Shown piece after piece: positions 36,275 to 43,507 of a DNA stretch of 64,000 nt. The first letter of the stretch is position 1; every line of letters starts with the position of its first letter. The notes beneath the pieces are model-generated. The model was not told where the DNA came from and made no database searches. It worked only from the letters and a program-made list of their open reading frames with translations. The translations under genes were made by a program, and so were the position numbers. The stretch is from an uncultured Bacteroidales bacterium (lineage in GTDB: Bacteria > Bacteroidota > Bacteroidia > Bacteroidales > P3). The stretch covers positions 47,745 to 111,744 of the forward strand of contig ONJY01000002.1 of the NCBI GenBank assembly GCA_900318275.1, given 5' to 3'.

Positions 36275-36909
36275 TGATACTGGCGGCGGGCGACTTCCCC
36301 ACGCACCCTGTGCCCTTGCAGGCTCTCCGCGAGGCGGACTTTGTCGTGTGCTGCGACAGCGCCTACGGGACGGTCAAAGATGGCAGGTTAGGGATAGGGG
36401 ACTATGTGGTGGTCGGCGACGGCGATTCCCTGTCAGAGGCGGACAAAGCCGCTCTCGGCAACCGCTGGATTGAGGTTGGCGAACAGGACTACAACGACCT
36501 GCACAAGGCCATGGAGTATGCCACCAGTAAATTCTCAATTCTCAATTCTCAGTTCTCAATTGTTGGTGCCACCGGCCGCCGCGAGGACCACACCATAGGC
36601 AACATCAGCTACTTGATAACCTTCGCCGACGAGCACCCTGGAGCCGACATCGAGATGCTGACGGATTACGGACGCTTCGTGGCGACGACCGGCAGACGCA
36701 CCTTTGCCAGCTTCCCGCGCCAGCAGGTGAGCATCTTCACAATGACGCCCGACATACCTATCAATGCCATCGGCCTCAAGTGGCCTCTCGACGGCTTCCA
36801 TGCCAGGCTCTGGTGGCAGGCCACATTAAACGAAGCCCTCGGAGACAACTTCACGCTTGACTCCGAGGGTAGGATTATTGTCTTTCAGACTTACGACCCG
36901 AAGCAATAA
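36253..36909 (+). CDS. thiN: Thiamine pyrophosphokinase
   Basis: Turns imported thiamine into thiamine pyrophosphate, trapping it in the cell and producing the riboswitch ligand. 218 residues from the ATG at 36253. Motifs: VILAAGDFPTHP, CCDSAYGTVKD, VVGDGDSLSE, DYNDLHKAMEYA, VGATGRREDHTIGNI (active site), and the C-terminal beta domain (GLKWPLDGF). Residues [12 protein letters not shown] come from a heptad array in the loop before GATGRREDH, where relatives have a short variable turn. Catalytic residues are untouched. Confidence 0.93.
   Translation: MEETKHIVILAAGDFPTHPVPLQALREADFVVCCDSAYGTVKDGRLGIGDYVVVGDGDSLSEADKAALGNRWIEVGEQDYNDLHKAMEYATSKFSILNSQFSIVGATGRREDHTIGNISYLITFADEHPGADIEMLTDYGRFVATTGRRTFASFPRQQVSIFTMTPDIPINAIGLKWPLDGFHARLWWQATLNEALGDNFTLDSEGRIIVFQTYDPKQ
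36531..36561. repeat. Heptanucleotide array inside thiN
   Basis: Four tandem ATTCTCA units (the fourth GTTCTCA), in frame and stop-free, encoding [10 protein letters not shown]. Same heptamer and peptide as in the sugar-kinase gene at 4778-4810, in the same sense relative to transcription. Confidence 0.92.
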
Positions 36910-36931
36910 GTCCACGAGTCGTGGATAATTG

Positions 36932-38218
36932 TCACTGCATCAGCTTGAGCAAGTCCTGACCGATGTCGCGGCGGTTGTATTTGCCGTCCCACTGGATTGT
37001 GGCGGCACGGTTATAGCTCTTCAGCAGGGCTTCAGGCAGGGAGCCTGCGAGGGCGGTGGTGCAGATGACGCGTCCGCCATTGGTGAGCAGCTGGCCGTCG
37101 TCACCGCGCTTGGTGCCGCAATGGAACACAAGCACATCGTCGGCATCCTCGCCGAGTGTGATAGGCTTGCCCTTCTCATAGCTGCCAGGGTAGCCGCCAG
37201 CGACCATCATGACACAGGCAGCCGTGCGGCTGTCGACAGTCAGCGTGCAGCGGTCCAGCGTACCGTTGGCGGTGTTCTTGAAGAGATCGACGACGTCACT
37301 CTTGATGCGGGGGAAGACACTCTCGGTCTCAGGGTCGCCCATACGCACGTTATACTCTATGACATAAGGGTCGCCGCCACAATTCATAAGGCCTATGAAT
37401 ATGAAGCCACGGTAGTCAATCTTCTCGTCGCGCAGGCCACGGACTGTGGGTTTGACGATACGGTCCTCCACCTTCTTCATGAACTCCTTGTCGGCAAAAG
37501 GCACAGGACTGACGGAGCCCATGCCGCCGGTATTGAGGCCGGTGTCACCCTCGCCGATACGTTTGTAGTCCTTGGCGGAAGGAAGCATGAGGTAGTGACT
37601 GCCGTCGGTAAGCACAAAGACACTGAGCTCTATGCCGCTGAGGTATTCTTCTATCACCACGCTGGCACTGGCGGCACCGAACTGGCCGGCCAGCATGTCG
37701 CGAAGGTGAGCCTTGGCAGTTGCCAGGTCTTCCTCGATGAGGACACCTTTGCCCGCTGCCAGACCGTCAGCCTTAAGCACGTAGGGGGCCTTGAGGGTGT
37801 CAAGGAAGGCCTCGCCCTCGTTAAGATTGTCGGCGGTGAAAGTGCGGTATTGCGCCGTGGGTATCTTGTGGCGTGTCATGAAGGCCTTGGCATAGTCCTT
37901 GCTGCCTTCGAGCATGGCGCCTTGGCGGCTGGGGCCAACGACCATAACGTTCATCAGTGTCGGCGTGTTGGCGAAATGGTCGGCTATACCCGCCACCAGT
38001 GGTGCCTCGGGGCCGACGACAAGCATATCGACATGGTTATCCACGACGAAGCGTTCCACTTCGGCGAAATCCTCGGGGTTAAGCTTGACATTGATACCTA
38101 CCTCGGCAGTGCCTGCATTGCCAGGGGCAATAAATAACTTGCTGCAATGCTCACTTTGCGCAATCTTTACGGCTATGGCATGTTCACGGCCGCCTCCACC
38201 AAGTAGAAGGATGTTCAC
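36932..38218 (-). CDS. purD: Phosphoribosylamine-glycine ligase
   Basis: The second step of de novo purine synthesis (GAR synthetase). 428 residues, ATP-grasp fold: MNILLLGGGGREHAIAVKIAQS, APGNAGTAE, VVGPEAPLVAGIADHF, GPSRQGAMLEGSKDYAKAFM, YVLKADGLAAGKGV, GGMGSVSPVPFADKEF, FIGLMNCGGDPYVIEYNVRMGDPETE. It begins 22 bases after the 3' end of tRNA-Ala(CGC), with no promoter between, so it is probably expressed from the tRNA promoter. Confidence 0.97.
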   Translation of the reverse strand: MNILLLGGGGREHAIAVKIAQSEHCSKLFIAPGNAGTAEVGINVKLNPEDFAEVERFVVDNHVDMLVVGPEAPLVAGIADHFANTPTLMNVMVVGPSRQGAMLEGSKDYAKAFMTRHKIPTAQYRTFTADNLNEGEAFLDTLKAPYVLKADGLAAGKGVLIEEDLATAKAHLRDMLAGQFGAASASVVIEEYLSGIELSVFVLTDGSHYLMLPSAKDYKRIGEGDTGLNTGGMGSVSPVPFADKEFMKKVEDRIVKPTVRGLRDEKIDYRGFIFIGLMNCGGDPYVIEYNVRMGDPETESVFPRIKSDVVDLFKNTANGTLDRCTLTVDSRTAACVMMVAGGYPGSYEKGKPITLGEDADDVLVFHCGTKRGDDGQLLTNGGRVICTTALAGSLPEALLKSYNRAATIQWDGKYNRRDIGQDLLKLMQ

Positions 38219-38239
38219 GATAAAAAATGTTTTGGGTTG

Positions 38240-38312
38240 TGGAGTATACGGGAGTCGAACCCGTTGCCTTCAGATTGCGAACCTGACGCTCTACCAAATG
38301 AGCTAATACCCC
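38240..38312 (-). tRNA. tRNA-Ala (anticodon CGC)
   Basis: 73 bases on the minus strand. The acceptor stem GGGGTAT/ATACTCC includes the G3-U70 pair that marks alanine tRNAs. The anticodon stem TCAGG/TCTGA closes the loop TTCGCAA, giving CGC. The T-arm is ACGGG TTCGACT CCCGT. Discriminator A; CCA not encoded. Confidence 0.92.
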
Positions 38313-38381
38313 TTGTTTGGTGTCGATGTGCCACTCGTTGTCCTTTTACTAAAAAAGGGCCGTTGAGTCGACCCTTATTTG

Positions 38382-38455
<74 letters not shown>

Positions 38456-38479
38456 TCTCGTTTCTTCCGAAATCGGGTG

Positions 38480-38510
38480 CAAAAGTACAACCTTTTTTTC
38501 AACTGGCAAA
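38480..38510 (-). promoter_or_regulatory. Promoter for the tRNA-Ala pair and probably purD
   Basis: Minus-strand TACTTTTG (38480-38487) with TTTG (38507-38510) 19 bases upstream. Confidence 0.78.
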
Positions 38511-38611
38511 ATTTTTTTTTCTATTACCTGTCAATGTATCACGCTACACGTTGCAGTACAACATATTGCGTTTTGCAAAAAATTGTCGCCTGAACGGAAA
38601 GACACAAAAAC

Positions 38612-38646
38612 AAAAGACCCCACGCCAATGTGCCGTAGGGTCTTTT
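38612..38646 (-). terminator. Terminator after gtrA
   Basis: AAAAGACCC and GGGTCTTTT pair across 17 bases. On the minus strand it is followed by a T-rich run, closing the 39734-38668 unit. Confidence 0.8.
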
Positions 38647-38667
38647 ATTAAAGGTCGAAGCCTGTAT

Positions 38668-39099
38668 TTACTCCTGCTTTTGCTTTCTGAAGGTGAAGAG
38701 GTTGTTTGCCAAGAAGTTCCACACCATCACGATGCCGGTAGCAATGATTTTGGCAACCCAAAAGTCCCAGTCAATATTCGTCTCGACGAAGCGTGGAACG
38801 ATGCTGATGTCTTTGAGCAGGAACACGATGAGTGAATTGAGGCCCAGGCCGACGAGGGAGACGAAGAAGAACTTGGCATACTCAATGCCGACCTCCTTGG
38901 AGGTGCTTCTCCACGTCCATACCCGGTTGAGGAAGTAGTTGCTTGTGGCGGCAACAGTGAATCCTATCGCGTTAGACAGCAATTCAGGAATGCCGAAAAT
39001 CCCTTTGCAGAGGGCTGTGAGGCCAAAATCGATAACAGCACCGCTGGCGCCGACGACAGCAAACTTAATGAACTTGGTGATGAGCGGGCGCCACTCCAT
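38668..39099 (-). CDS. GtrA family membrane protein
   Basis: 143 residues with four membrane helices (FIKFAVVGASGAVIDFGLTAL, LLSNAIGFTVAATSNYFLNRVW, YAKFFFVSLVGLGLNSLIVFLL, AKIIATGIVMVWNFLANNLFTF). The family is implicated in moving polyprenyl-linked sugars across the membrane for glycan modification. The terminal F-x-R motif (FTFRKQKQE) is typical. It begins on the last base of the upstream stop codon (TAATG), so it is coupled to the secreted protein at 39099-39734. Confidence 0.9.
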   Translation of the reverse strand: MEWRPLITKFIKFAVVGASGAVIDFGLTALCKGIFGIPELLSNAIGFTVAATSNYFLNRVWTWRSTSKEVGIEYAKFFFVSLVGLGLNSLIVFLLKDISIVPRFVETNIDWDFWVAKIIATGIVMVWNFLANNLFTFRKQKQE

Positions 39100-39734
39100 T
39101 AGTTGAAGACCTTTTCTTCGGGGCTGTGGATGATACCGGTCTTGCGAACCTTGACCTTCTTGTTACTCTTCGACTTACTGATGCGTGGCGCAGGTTTCTT
39201 GACGCGTGGCAGATACTGTATGTCACCGTCTTCGTTGATTTCAAGACCGTAGATTTTGCGCGTAGCCAAGTTGCACTTGACATGCCAGAAATGGCCACAG
39301 CCGCCTTTCGTCAAGAGTATGTCGTTGGCCAGCTTTGCATCAGGCAAGTTGTCGTCCCAGAGGAAGTTGACCCATACAATATGGTCGCCACGGTCATTTG
39401 TGAAACCCACATACTGACGGCGATACATGCGCATGTGCTCATCAATGACAGGGCACATACCACCCTGGTTGTAATGCTCGCGGTTCAAGTAAGCTATACG
39501 TTTCTGTATAAGTTTCTCCGTCTCGGCAATCTCCTCGTCTGTAGGGGTAAAGCGTCCGTCCTGGTTCTCCACGGTGAAGTCAACCTCCCAATCCTGGTGG
39601 TAACTCCAGCCATGATAATTGTTGCCCCAGACCTCCGCATTTTTCCATTTTTCAGTAGGTTCTATGTATTCCTGTGCCACCGCAATAGAAGCCAGCAACA
39701 TCAGTCCAACCGTCAAAAACAGCGTCTTATTCAT
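39099..39734 (-). CDS. Secreted protein of unknown function
   Basis: 211 residues with a cleavable signal peptide MNKTLFLTVGLMLLASIAVAQ. The mature part is rich in Trp, Tyr and His (VWGNNYHGWSYHQDWEVDF; GGCGHFWHVKCNLATRKIYGLEIN) and ends in a basic tail (KSKSNKKVKVRKTG). Three cysteines occur, two in the GGCGHFWHVKC block. I do not recognise the family. It has its own promoter (minus-strand TATCTTTG at 39761-39768 with TTTG 20 bases upstream) and is coupled to gtrA. Confidence 0.7.
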   Translation of the reverse strand: MNKTLFLTVGLMLLASIAVAQEYIEPTEKWKNAEVWGNNYHGWSYHQDWEVDFTVENQDGRFTPTDEEIAETEKLIQKRIAYLNREHYNQGGMCPVIDEHMRMYRRQYVGFTNDRGDHIVWVNFLWDDNLPDAKLANDILLTKGGCGHFWHVKCNLATRKIYGLEINEDGDIQYLPRVKKPAPRISKSKSNKKVKVRKTGIIHSPEEKVFN

Positions 39735-39760
39735 GCTTTTTATTCCTTAGTTTTATGGTG

Positions 39761-39792
39761 CAAAGATACTCATATTTCGGCATCTGCACAAA
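39761..39792 (-). promoter_or_regulatory. Promoter for the secreted protein and gtrA
   Basis: Minus-strand TATCTTTG (39761-39768) and TTTG (39789-39792) spaced by 20 bases. Confidence 0.8.
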
Positions 39793-39819
39793 TTTTTTTT
39801 CTAATTTACAAAAAAGTAG

Positions 39820-39827
39820 TATATTTG
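39820..39827 (+). promoter_or_regulatory. -7 element for the CoA-transferase/kal operon
   Basis: TATATTTG, 44 bases before the ATG; the upstream box is not clear in the T-rich stretch. Confidence 0.6.
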
Positions 39828-39871
39828 CACTCCGAAACAATAACGGAAAATAGATAAAAAAAGTATACATT

Positions 39872-40519
39872 ATGAACAAATTTGTCACAGTAAAAGAGGC
39901 CGCCGACAAAATTCACGACGGCATGACAGTAATGGTTGGCGGTTTCCTCGGTGTAGGCAATCCCATCGCCCTCATTGACGAGCTCGTGGCCCGCAATGTT
40001 AAAGACCTCACCATCATCTGCAACGACACCGCATACCCTGAAGTGGGCGTCGGCAAACTCATCACCAACCACCAGGTGAAAGCCCTCATAGCCACCCACA
40101 TCGGCACCAACAACAACACCATTGACCAGATGAATGCCGGTGAACTGAAGGTGACGCTGCAGCCTCAGGGCACCCTCGCCGAGCAGATTCGCGCTGCCGG
40201 TGCAGGCCTCGGCGGTGTTCTCACCCAGACCGGCCTCGGCACCGTCGTCGAGAACGGCAAGCAGAAGATTACCGTTGACGGCAAAGAGTATCTGCTCGAG
40301 AAACCCGTCCGCGCCGACATCGCCATCATCGGTGCCAACATCGCTGACGAAGAGGGCAACCTCGTGTACAAAGGCACCAGCCAGAACTTCAGCCCCATGA
40401 TGGCCACCGCCGCCGACACCGTCATCGTCGAACCTCAGGAGATCGTCGCCACCGGCAGCATAGCTCCCGAGAACGTCAAGACCCCCGGCATCTTCGTTGA
40501 TTACATCATCAAAAAATAA
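39872..40519 (+). CDS. CoA-transferase alpha subunit (AtoD-like)
   Basis: 215 residues of a family I CoA-transferase, moving CoA between acetate/acetoacetate/butyrate-type acids. Motifs: [16 protein letters not shown] near the N-terminus, [60 protein letters not shown] and [22 protein letters not shown]. The catalytic glutamate of this enzyme class is on the beta subunit, and no beta-subunit gene is present here. It is followed 10 bp later by kal, placing it in lysine fermentation to acetate and butyrate. Confidence 0.9.
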   Translation: MNKFVTVKEAADKIHDGMTVMVGGFLGVGNPIALIDELVARNVKDLTIICNDTAYPEVGVGKLITNHQVKALIATHIGTNNNTIDQMNAGELKVTLQPQGTLAEQIRAAGAGLGGVLTQTGLGTVVENGKQKITVDGKEYLLEKPVRADIAIIGANIADEEGNLVYKGTSQNFSPMMATAADTVIVEPQEIVATGSIAPENVKTPGIFVDYIIKK

Positions 40520-40529
40520 AAGAACAATT

Positions 40530-40922
40530 ATGGCAGTTACATCTATGCTCCGCGTTCGTATGAGCGCCAAGGACGCCCACTACGGCGGCAATCTAGTCGA
40601 CGGCGCCCACATGGTACATCTCTTCGGCGATGTGGCCACAGAGCTTCTCATTAAACAGGACGGCGACGAAGGTCTCTTCTGCGCCTACGATATGGTAGAG
40701 TTCAAAGCCCCCGTCTACGCCGGCGACTATATTGAAGCCTACGGCGAGATCACCCACGTCGGCAACACCTCCCGCAAGATGAAGTTTGAGGCCTACAAGG
40801 TCATCCGCACCTTGCCGGAAATCAGCGCCAGCGCCGCCGAGGTACTCGAAGAGCGCATCCTCGTGGCACGTGCCACAGGCACTTGTGTCACCCCCAAGGA
40901 GTGCCAGCGCTACAACAAATAA
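40530..40922 (+). CDS. kal: 3-aminobutyryl-CoA ammonia-lyase
   Basis: A 130-residue hotdog-fold enzyme that removes ammonia from L-3-aminobutyryl-CoA to give crotonyl-CoA in the anaerobic lysine pathway. The family signature [45 protein letters not shown] and [31 protein letters not shown] is clear. Start set at the ATG at 40530, since the longer frame overlaps the CoA-transferase. No kamA, kamDE, kdd or kce gene is in the window. A terminator follows. Confidence 0.92.
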   Translation: MAVTSMLRVRMSAKDAHYGGNLVDGAHMVHLFGDVATELLIKQDGDEGLFCAYDMVEFKAPVYAGDYIEAYGEITHVGNTSRKMKFEAYKVIRTLPEISASAAEVLEERILVARATGTCVTPKECQRYNK

Positions 40923-40936
40923 CATTCCATCGACTC

Positions 40937-40973
40937 AAAAGCGGTTGACCACAAGTGGCCAACCGCTTTTTTT
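40937..40973 (+). terminator. Terminator after kal
   Basis: AAAGCGGTTG pairs with CAACCGCTTT, with a small inner ACC/GGC-type extension and a T7 run after it. Confidence 0.88.
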
Positions 40974-40988
40974 GCAATCTTTCCGACA

Positions 40989-41762
40989 ATGAACATAGCC
41001 TTTATATCAGCAGTGTTGCCAGTCTTGGTGCTGCTCTTCTTCATCTACAAGAAGGATAAATACCAGCCCGAACCTATAGGCAAGCTTATATGGGTCTTTG
41101 TTGTAGGATGCTTCAGTGTTGTCCCTGCAGCCCTCATGGAGGCTGTCACCATGCCCTTTGCACCAGATGCAGAGACAATGCCGGTGCTCAACGGTCTCTT
41201 CAACGGCTACCTCGTGGCAGGCTTCAGCGAAGAGCTGTGCAAGCTTCTCCTGCTGCTATGGGTCATCTGGCGCAGCCCTCATTTCGACGAATACTTCGAC
41301 GGCATCGTCTACGCTGCATACCTCTCGCTGGGCTTTGCCTGCATAGAGAATATCGGCTATGTGTTTCAAGGTAGCGACCAGATGGTCACCGCCCTCATGC
41401 GCGGCGTGCTCGCCGTGCCGGCCCACTTCCTCTTCGCAGTCACAATGGGCTATTATGTCTCCCTCGCCAAGTTCGACCCTTCGCACCGCCGCAGTCACCT
41501 CTGGAAGGCTTTCCTCTACCCCATGCTGCTCCACGGCACCTACGACGCCCTGCTGATGGTCTCCGGCACCCTCGGCGAAGCCTACGGCGAAGAGAGCGTA
41601 GTCGTGATGACCACTTGCGCCATACTCTTTATCGTCTTCATTATCTTCGACATCAAGATGTGGCGATGGGGGCTCAAGCGCATCAAACGCCTGCAGGAAC
41701 GCTCGAAGGAGCAGGGGTTCGACCGCATGCACCCCTTCGACGGGTTCACCTGGAACTTCTAA
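40989..41762 (+). CDS. PrsW-family intramembrane metalloprotease
   Basis: 257 residues with about seven membrane helices. The CPBP-like catalytic motif is FSEELCKLLLLLW (EExxK), followed by YAAYLSLGFACIENIGY and PAHFLFAVTMGYY (His ligand) and LYPMLLHGTYDALLM (second His). PrsW cuts anti-sigma factors in Bacillus; the substrate here is unknown. It stands alone, 15 bp after the kal terminator and converging on the GH3 gene. Confidence 0.9.
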   Translation: MNIAFISAVLPVLVLLFFIYKKDKYQPEPIGKLIWVFVVGCFSVVPAALMEAVTMPFAPDAETMPVLNGLFNGYLVAGFSEELCKLLLLLWVIWRSPHFDEYFDGIVYAAYLSLGFACIENIGYVFQGSDQMVTALMRGVLAVPAHFLFAVTMGYYVSLAKFDPSHRRSHLWKAFLYPMLLHGTYDALLMVSGTLGEAYGEESVVVMTTCAILFIVFIIFDIKMWRWGLKRIKRLQERSKEQGFDRMHPFDGFTWNF

Positions 41763-41769
41763 ACAATAA

Positions 41770-42891
41770 CTATTGCAGCCTCGCTTTTAGCGCACGCACC
41801 CTCTCTGCCGAGGCATGTATGCGTTCGGCACTCACTGTGCCGTCGGCAACCAGCCGCTTGATGATATGCACGGCCTTGGGCACCATCTCGCTGTCGTAAG
41901 TACCTCCATTGTTGCTCAGACACAACATGTCGGCTCCAGCCTCTATAGCCATGCGCAGCGCCACCTCGAACGAATATTCGTTCACTATGGCGCCCATGGC
42001 AAGGTCGTCGGTCACTATCACACCGTTGAAGCCCAACGTGTCGCGCAAGTAAGCGGTGATACTTGGTGACAGCGATGCCGGTAAACCGTCGACGTCAAGC
42101 TGACGGTTGATGACATGCGCTGTCATGATCATCGGCACGGTCTTGACGAGCTCGCGGTAAGGCTGCAGCTCTATCCCCTTCCATGTGCCGCTCACATCCA
42201 CCAAGCCCTTGTGTGTGTCGCCTTTGGCGCTGCCATGACCGGGGAAGTGTTTCATGCACGAGGCCACCCCCTTCCTGTCCTGCTCCTCGATCCAAATGCG
42301 GCAGCAGTCGGTCACCCTCTCCGGCGAGGCCGAGAAACTGCGCTCCAACTTACCTATGACGGGACAGTCGGGGTTGACATCCACATCGGCCACAGGGGCA
42401 AAGTTGAGGTTGATGCCCACCTCCTGCAGCATCTGCGCCGTCATGCGTGCACAACTGCGCACACTGTCGTCACCTGCCGTGGCCGAAGCCTGTGGCGTAC
42501 CTACGGCAGGGAAGCCGTAGCGCGTGTGCAGGCGGCTCACCCTGCCGCCTTCCTGGTCGATACCTATCAGCAAGTCAGGCCTGACGCTCCGCAGCTGGCT
42601 GCAGAGGTTCTGCACCTGCTGCCGACCGGTGATATTGCGTCCACGGCGCCCCGTGGCGGCATCGTAGTCGAACAGAATCACGCTACCCACGCGGAAGTGC
42701 GTCAGGTCGCGCCAGATATGGTCGGTGGAATCAAGCGCCACACCTCTAAACCCCACCAGCAGCATCTCGCCGATGTCGTCATCCAGCGTGTATGCAGCCA
42801 CTGTCTTGTCACCTTCACATGCCTGGGTGGCCGGCTTTGCCGTACAGGCCACAATGGCCAGCATCATGGCAATCGTCGATAGTATCTTCAT
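41770..42891 (-). CDS. GH3 beta-N-acetylhexosaminidase-like lipoprotein
   Basis: 373 residues: lipobox LAIVAC, then a GH3 TIM barrel with LLIGIDQEGGRVSRL, INLNFAPVADVDVNP, CMKHFPGHGSAKGDTHKGLVDV (the mobile loop carrying the NagZ-type His/Asp catalytic pair), VPMIMTAHVIN and GVIVTDDLAMGAI (nucleophile Asp). These mark the NagZ-like branch that releases GlcNAc from muropeptides. It acts outside the cytoplasm, since it is lipidated, and overlaps recR by 4 bp. Together with NamZ and the BadF kinase it fits a peptidoglycan-recycling set. Confidence 0.9.
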   Translation of the reverse strand: MKILSTIAMMLAIVACTAKPATQACEGDKTVAAYTLDDDIGEMLLVGFRGVALDSTDHIWRDLTHFRVGSVILFDYDAATGRRGRNITGRQQVQNLCSQLRSVRPDLLIGIDQEGGRVSRLHTRYGFPAVGTPQASATAGDDSVRSCARMTAQMLQEVGINLNFAPVADVDVNPDCPVIGKLERSFSASPERVTDCCRIWIEEQDRKGVASCMKHFPGHGSAKGDTHKGLVDVSGTWKGIELQPYRELVKTVPMIMTAHVINRQLDVDGLPASLSPSITAYLRDTLGFNGVIVTDDLAMGAIVNEYSFEVALRMAIEAGADMLCLSNNGGTYDSEMVPKAVHIIKRLVADGTVSAERIHASAERVRALKARLQ

Positions 42892-43502
42892 CCTTCAAAC
42901 GGTATTCTGTGGGCTATGCTGCGCCCGAGGGTTATCTCGTCAGTGTAGTTGAGGCTGTCGCCAACGGCCACGCCGCGCGCCAGCGTCGTCACCTTCACGC
43001 CCGTAGGCTGCAGGTGGCGGTGTATGTAGTATCCCGTGGTGTCGCCTTCCATGGTGGTTGGCAGCGCGAGGATGACCTCCTCCACGGGGACGGGGTCACC
43101 CGTCTCCACACGCCGCAGCAGGCTGCCAATCTCTATGTCCTGCACCCCCACGCCGTCGATGGGCGAGATGACGCCGCCTAGCACGTGGTACAGTCCGCGG
43201 TACTGCTGCGTGTTCTCAATGGCCATCACGTCCTGCACGTTCTCCACCACGCACACGATGCCTTTCTGCCGCTTCTCGCTGGCGCAGATGGGGCACACCT
43301 CAGTGTCGCTTAGGTTGTGGCAGTAACGGCAGTGGTATAGGTTCGTCTTGAGCCTCACCAGCGCCTCGCCGAGGTCGCGCACACTCTGCTCGTCGCGACT
43401 CAGCAGGTCTAGCGCGTAGCGCAACGCCGACCGCTTGCCAACGCCTGGCAGGGTGGCAAGTTGGTCAACGGCATCTTGCAGTATCTCCGACGGCAGGTCC
43501 AT
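42888..43502 (-). CDS. recR: Recombination protein RecR
   Basis: Ring-forming partner of RecO/RecF in gap repair. 204 residues: a helix-hairpin-helix start (LATLPGVGKRSALRYALDLL), the C4 zinc finger CRYCHNLSDTEVCPIC, and a Toprim domain (GIVCVVENVQDVMAIENT, YHVLGGVISPIDGVG, EVILALPTTMEGDTTGYYI). Normal length. It lies 5 bp after the phosphohexomutase gene. Confidence 0.96.
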   Translation of the reverse strand: MDLPSEILQDAVDQLATLPGVGKRSALRYALDLLSRDEQSVRDLGEALVRLKTNLYHCRYCHNLSDTEVCPICASEKRQKGIVCVVENVQDVMAIENTQQYRGLYHVLGGVISPIDGVGVQDIEIGSLLRRVETGDPVPVEEVILALPTTMEGDTTGYYIHRHLQPTGVKVTTLARGVAVGDSLNYTDEITLGRSIAHRIPFEG

Positions 43503-43507
43503 GCCTC

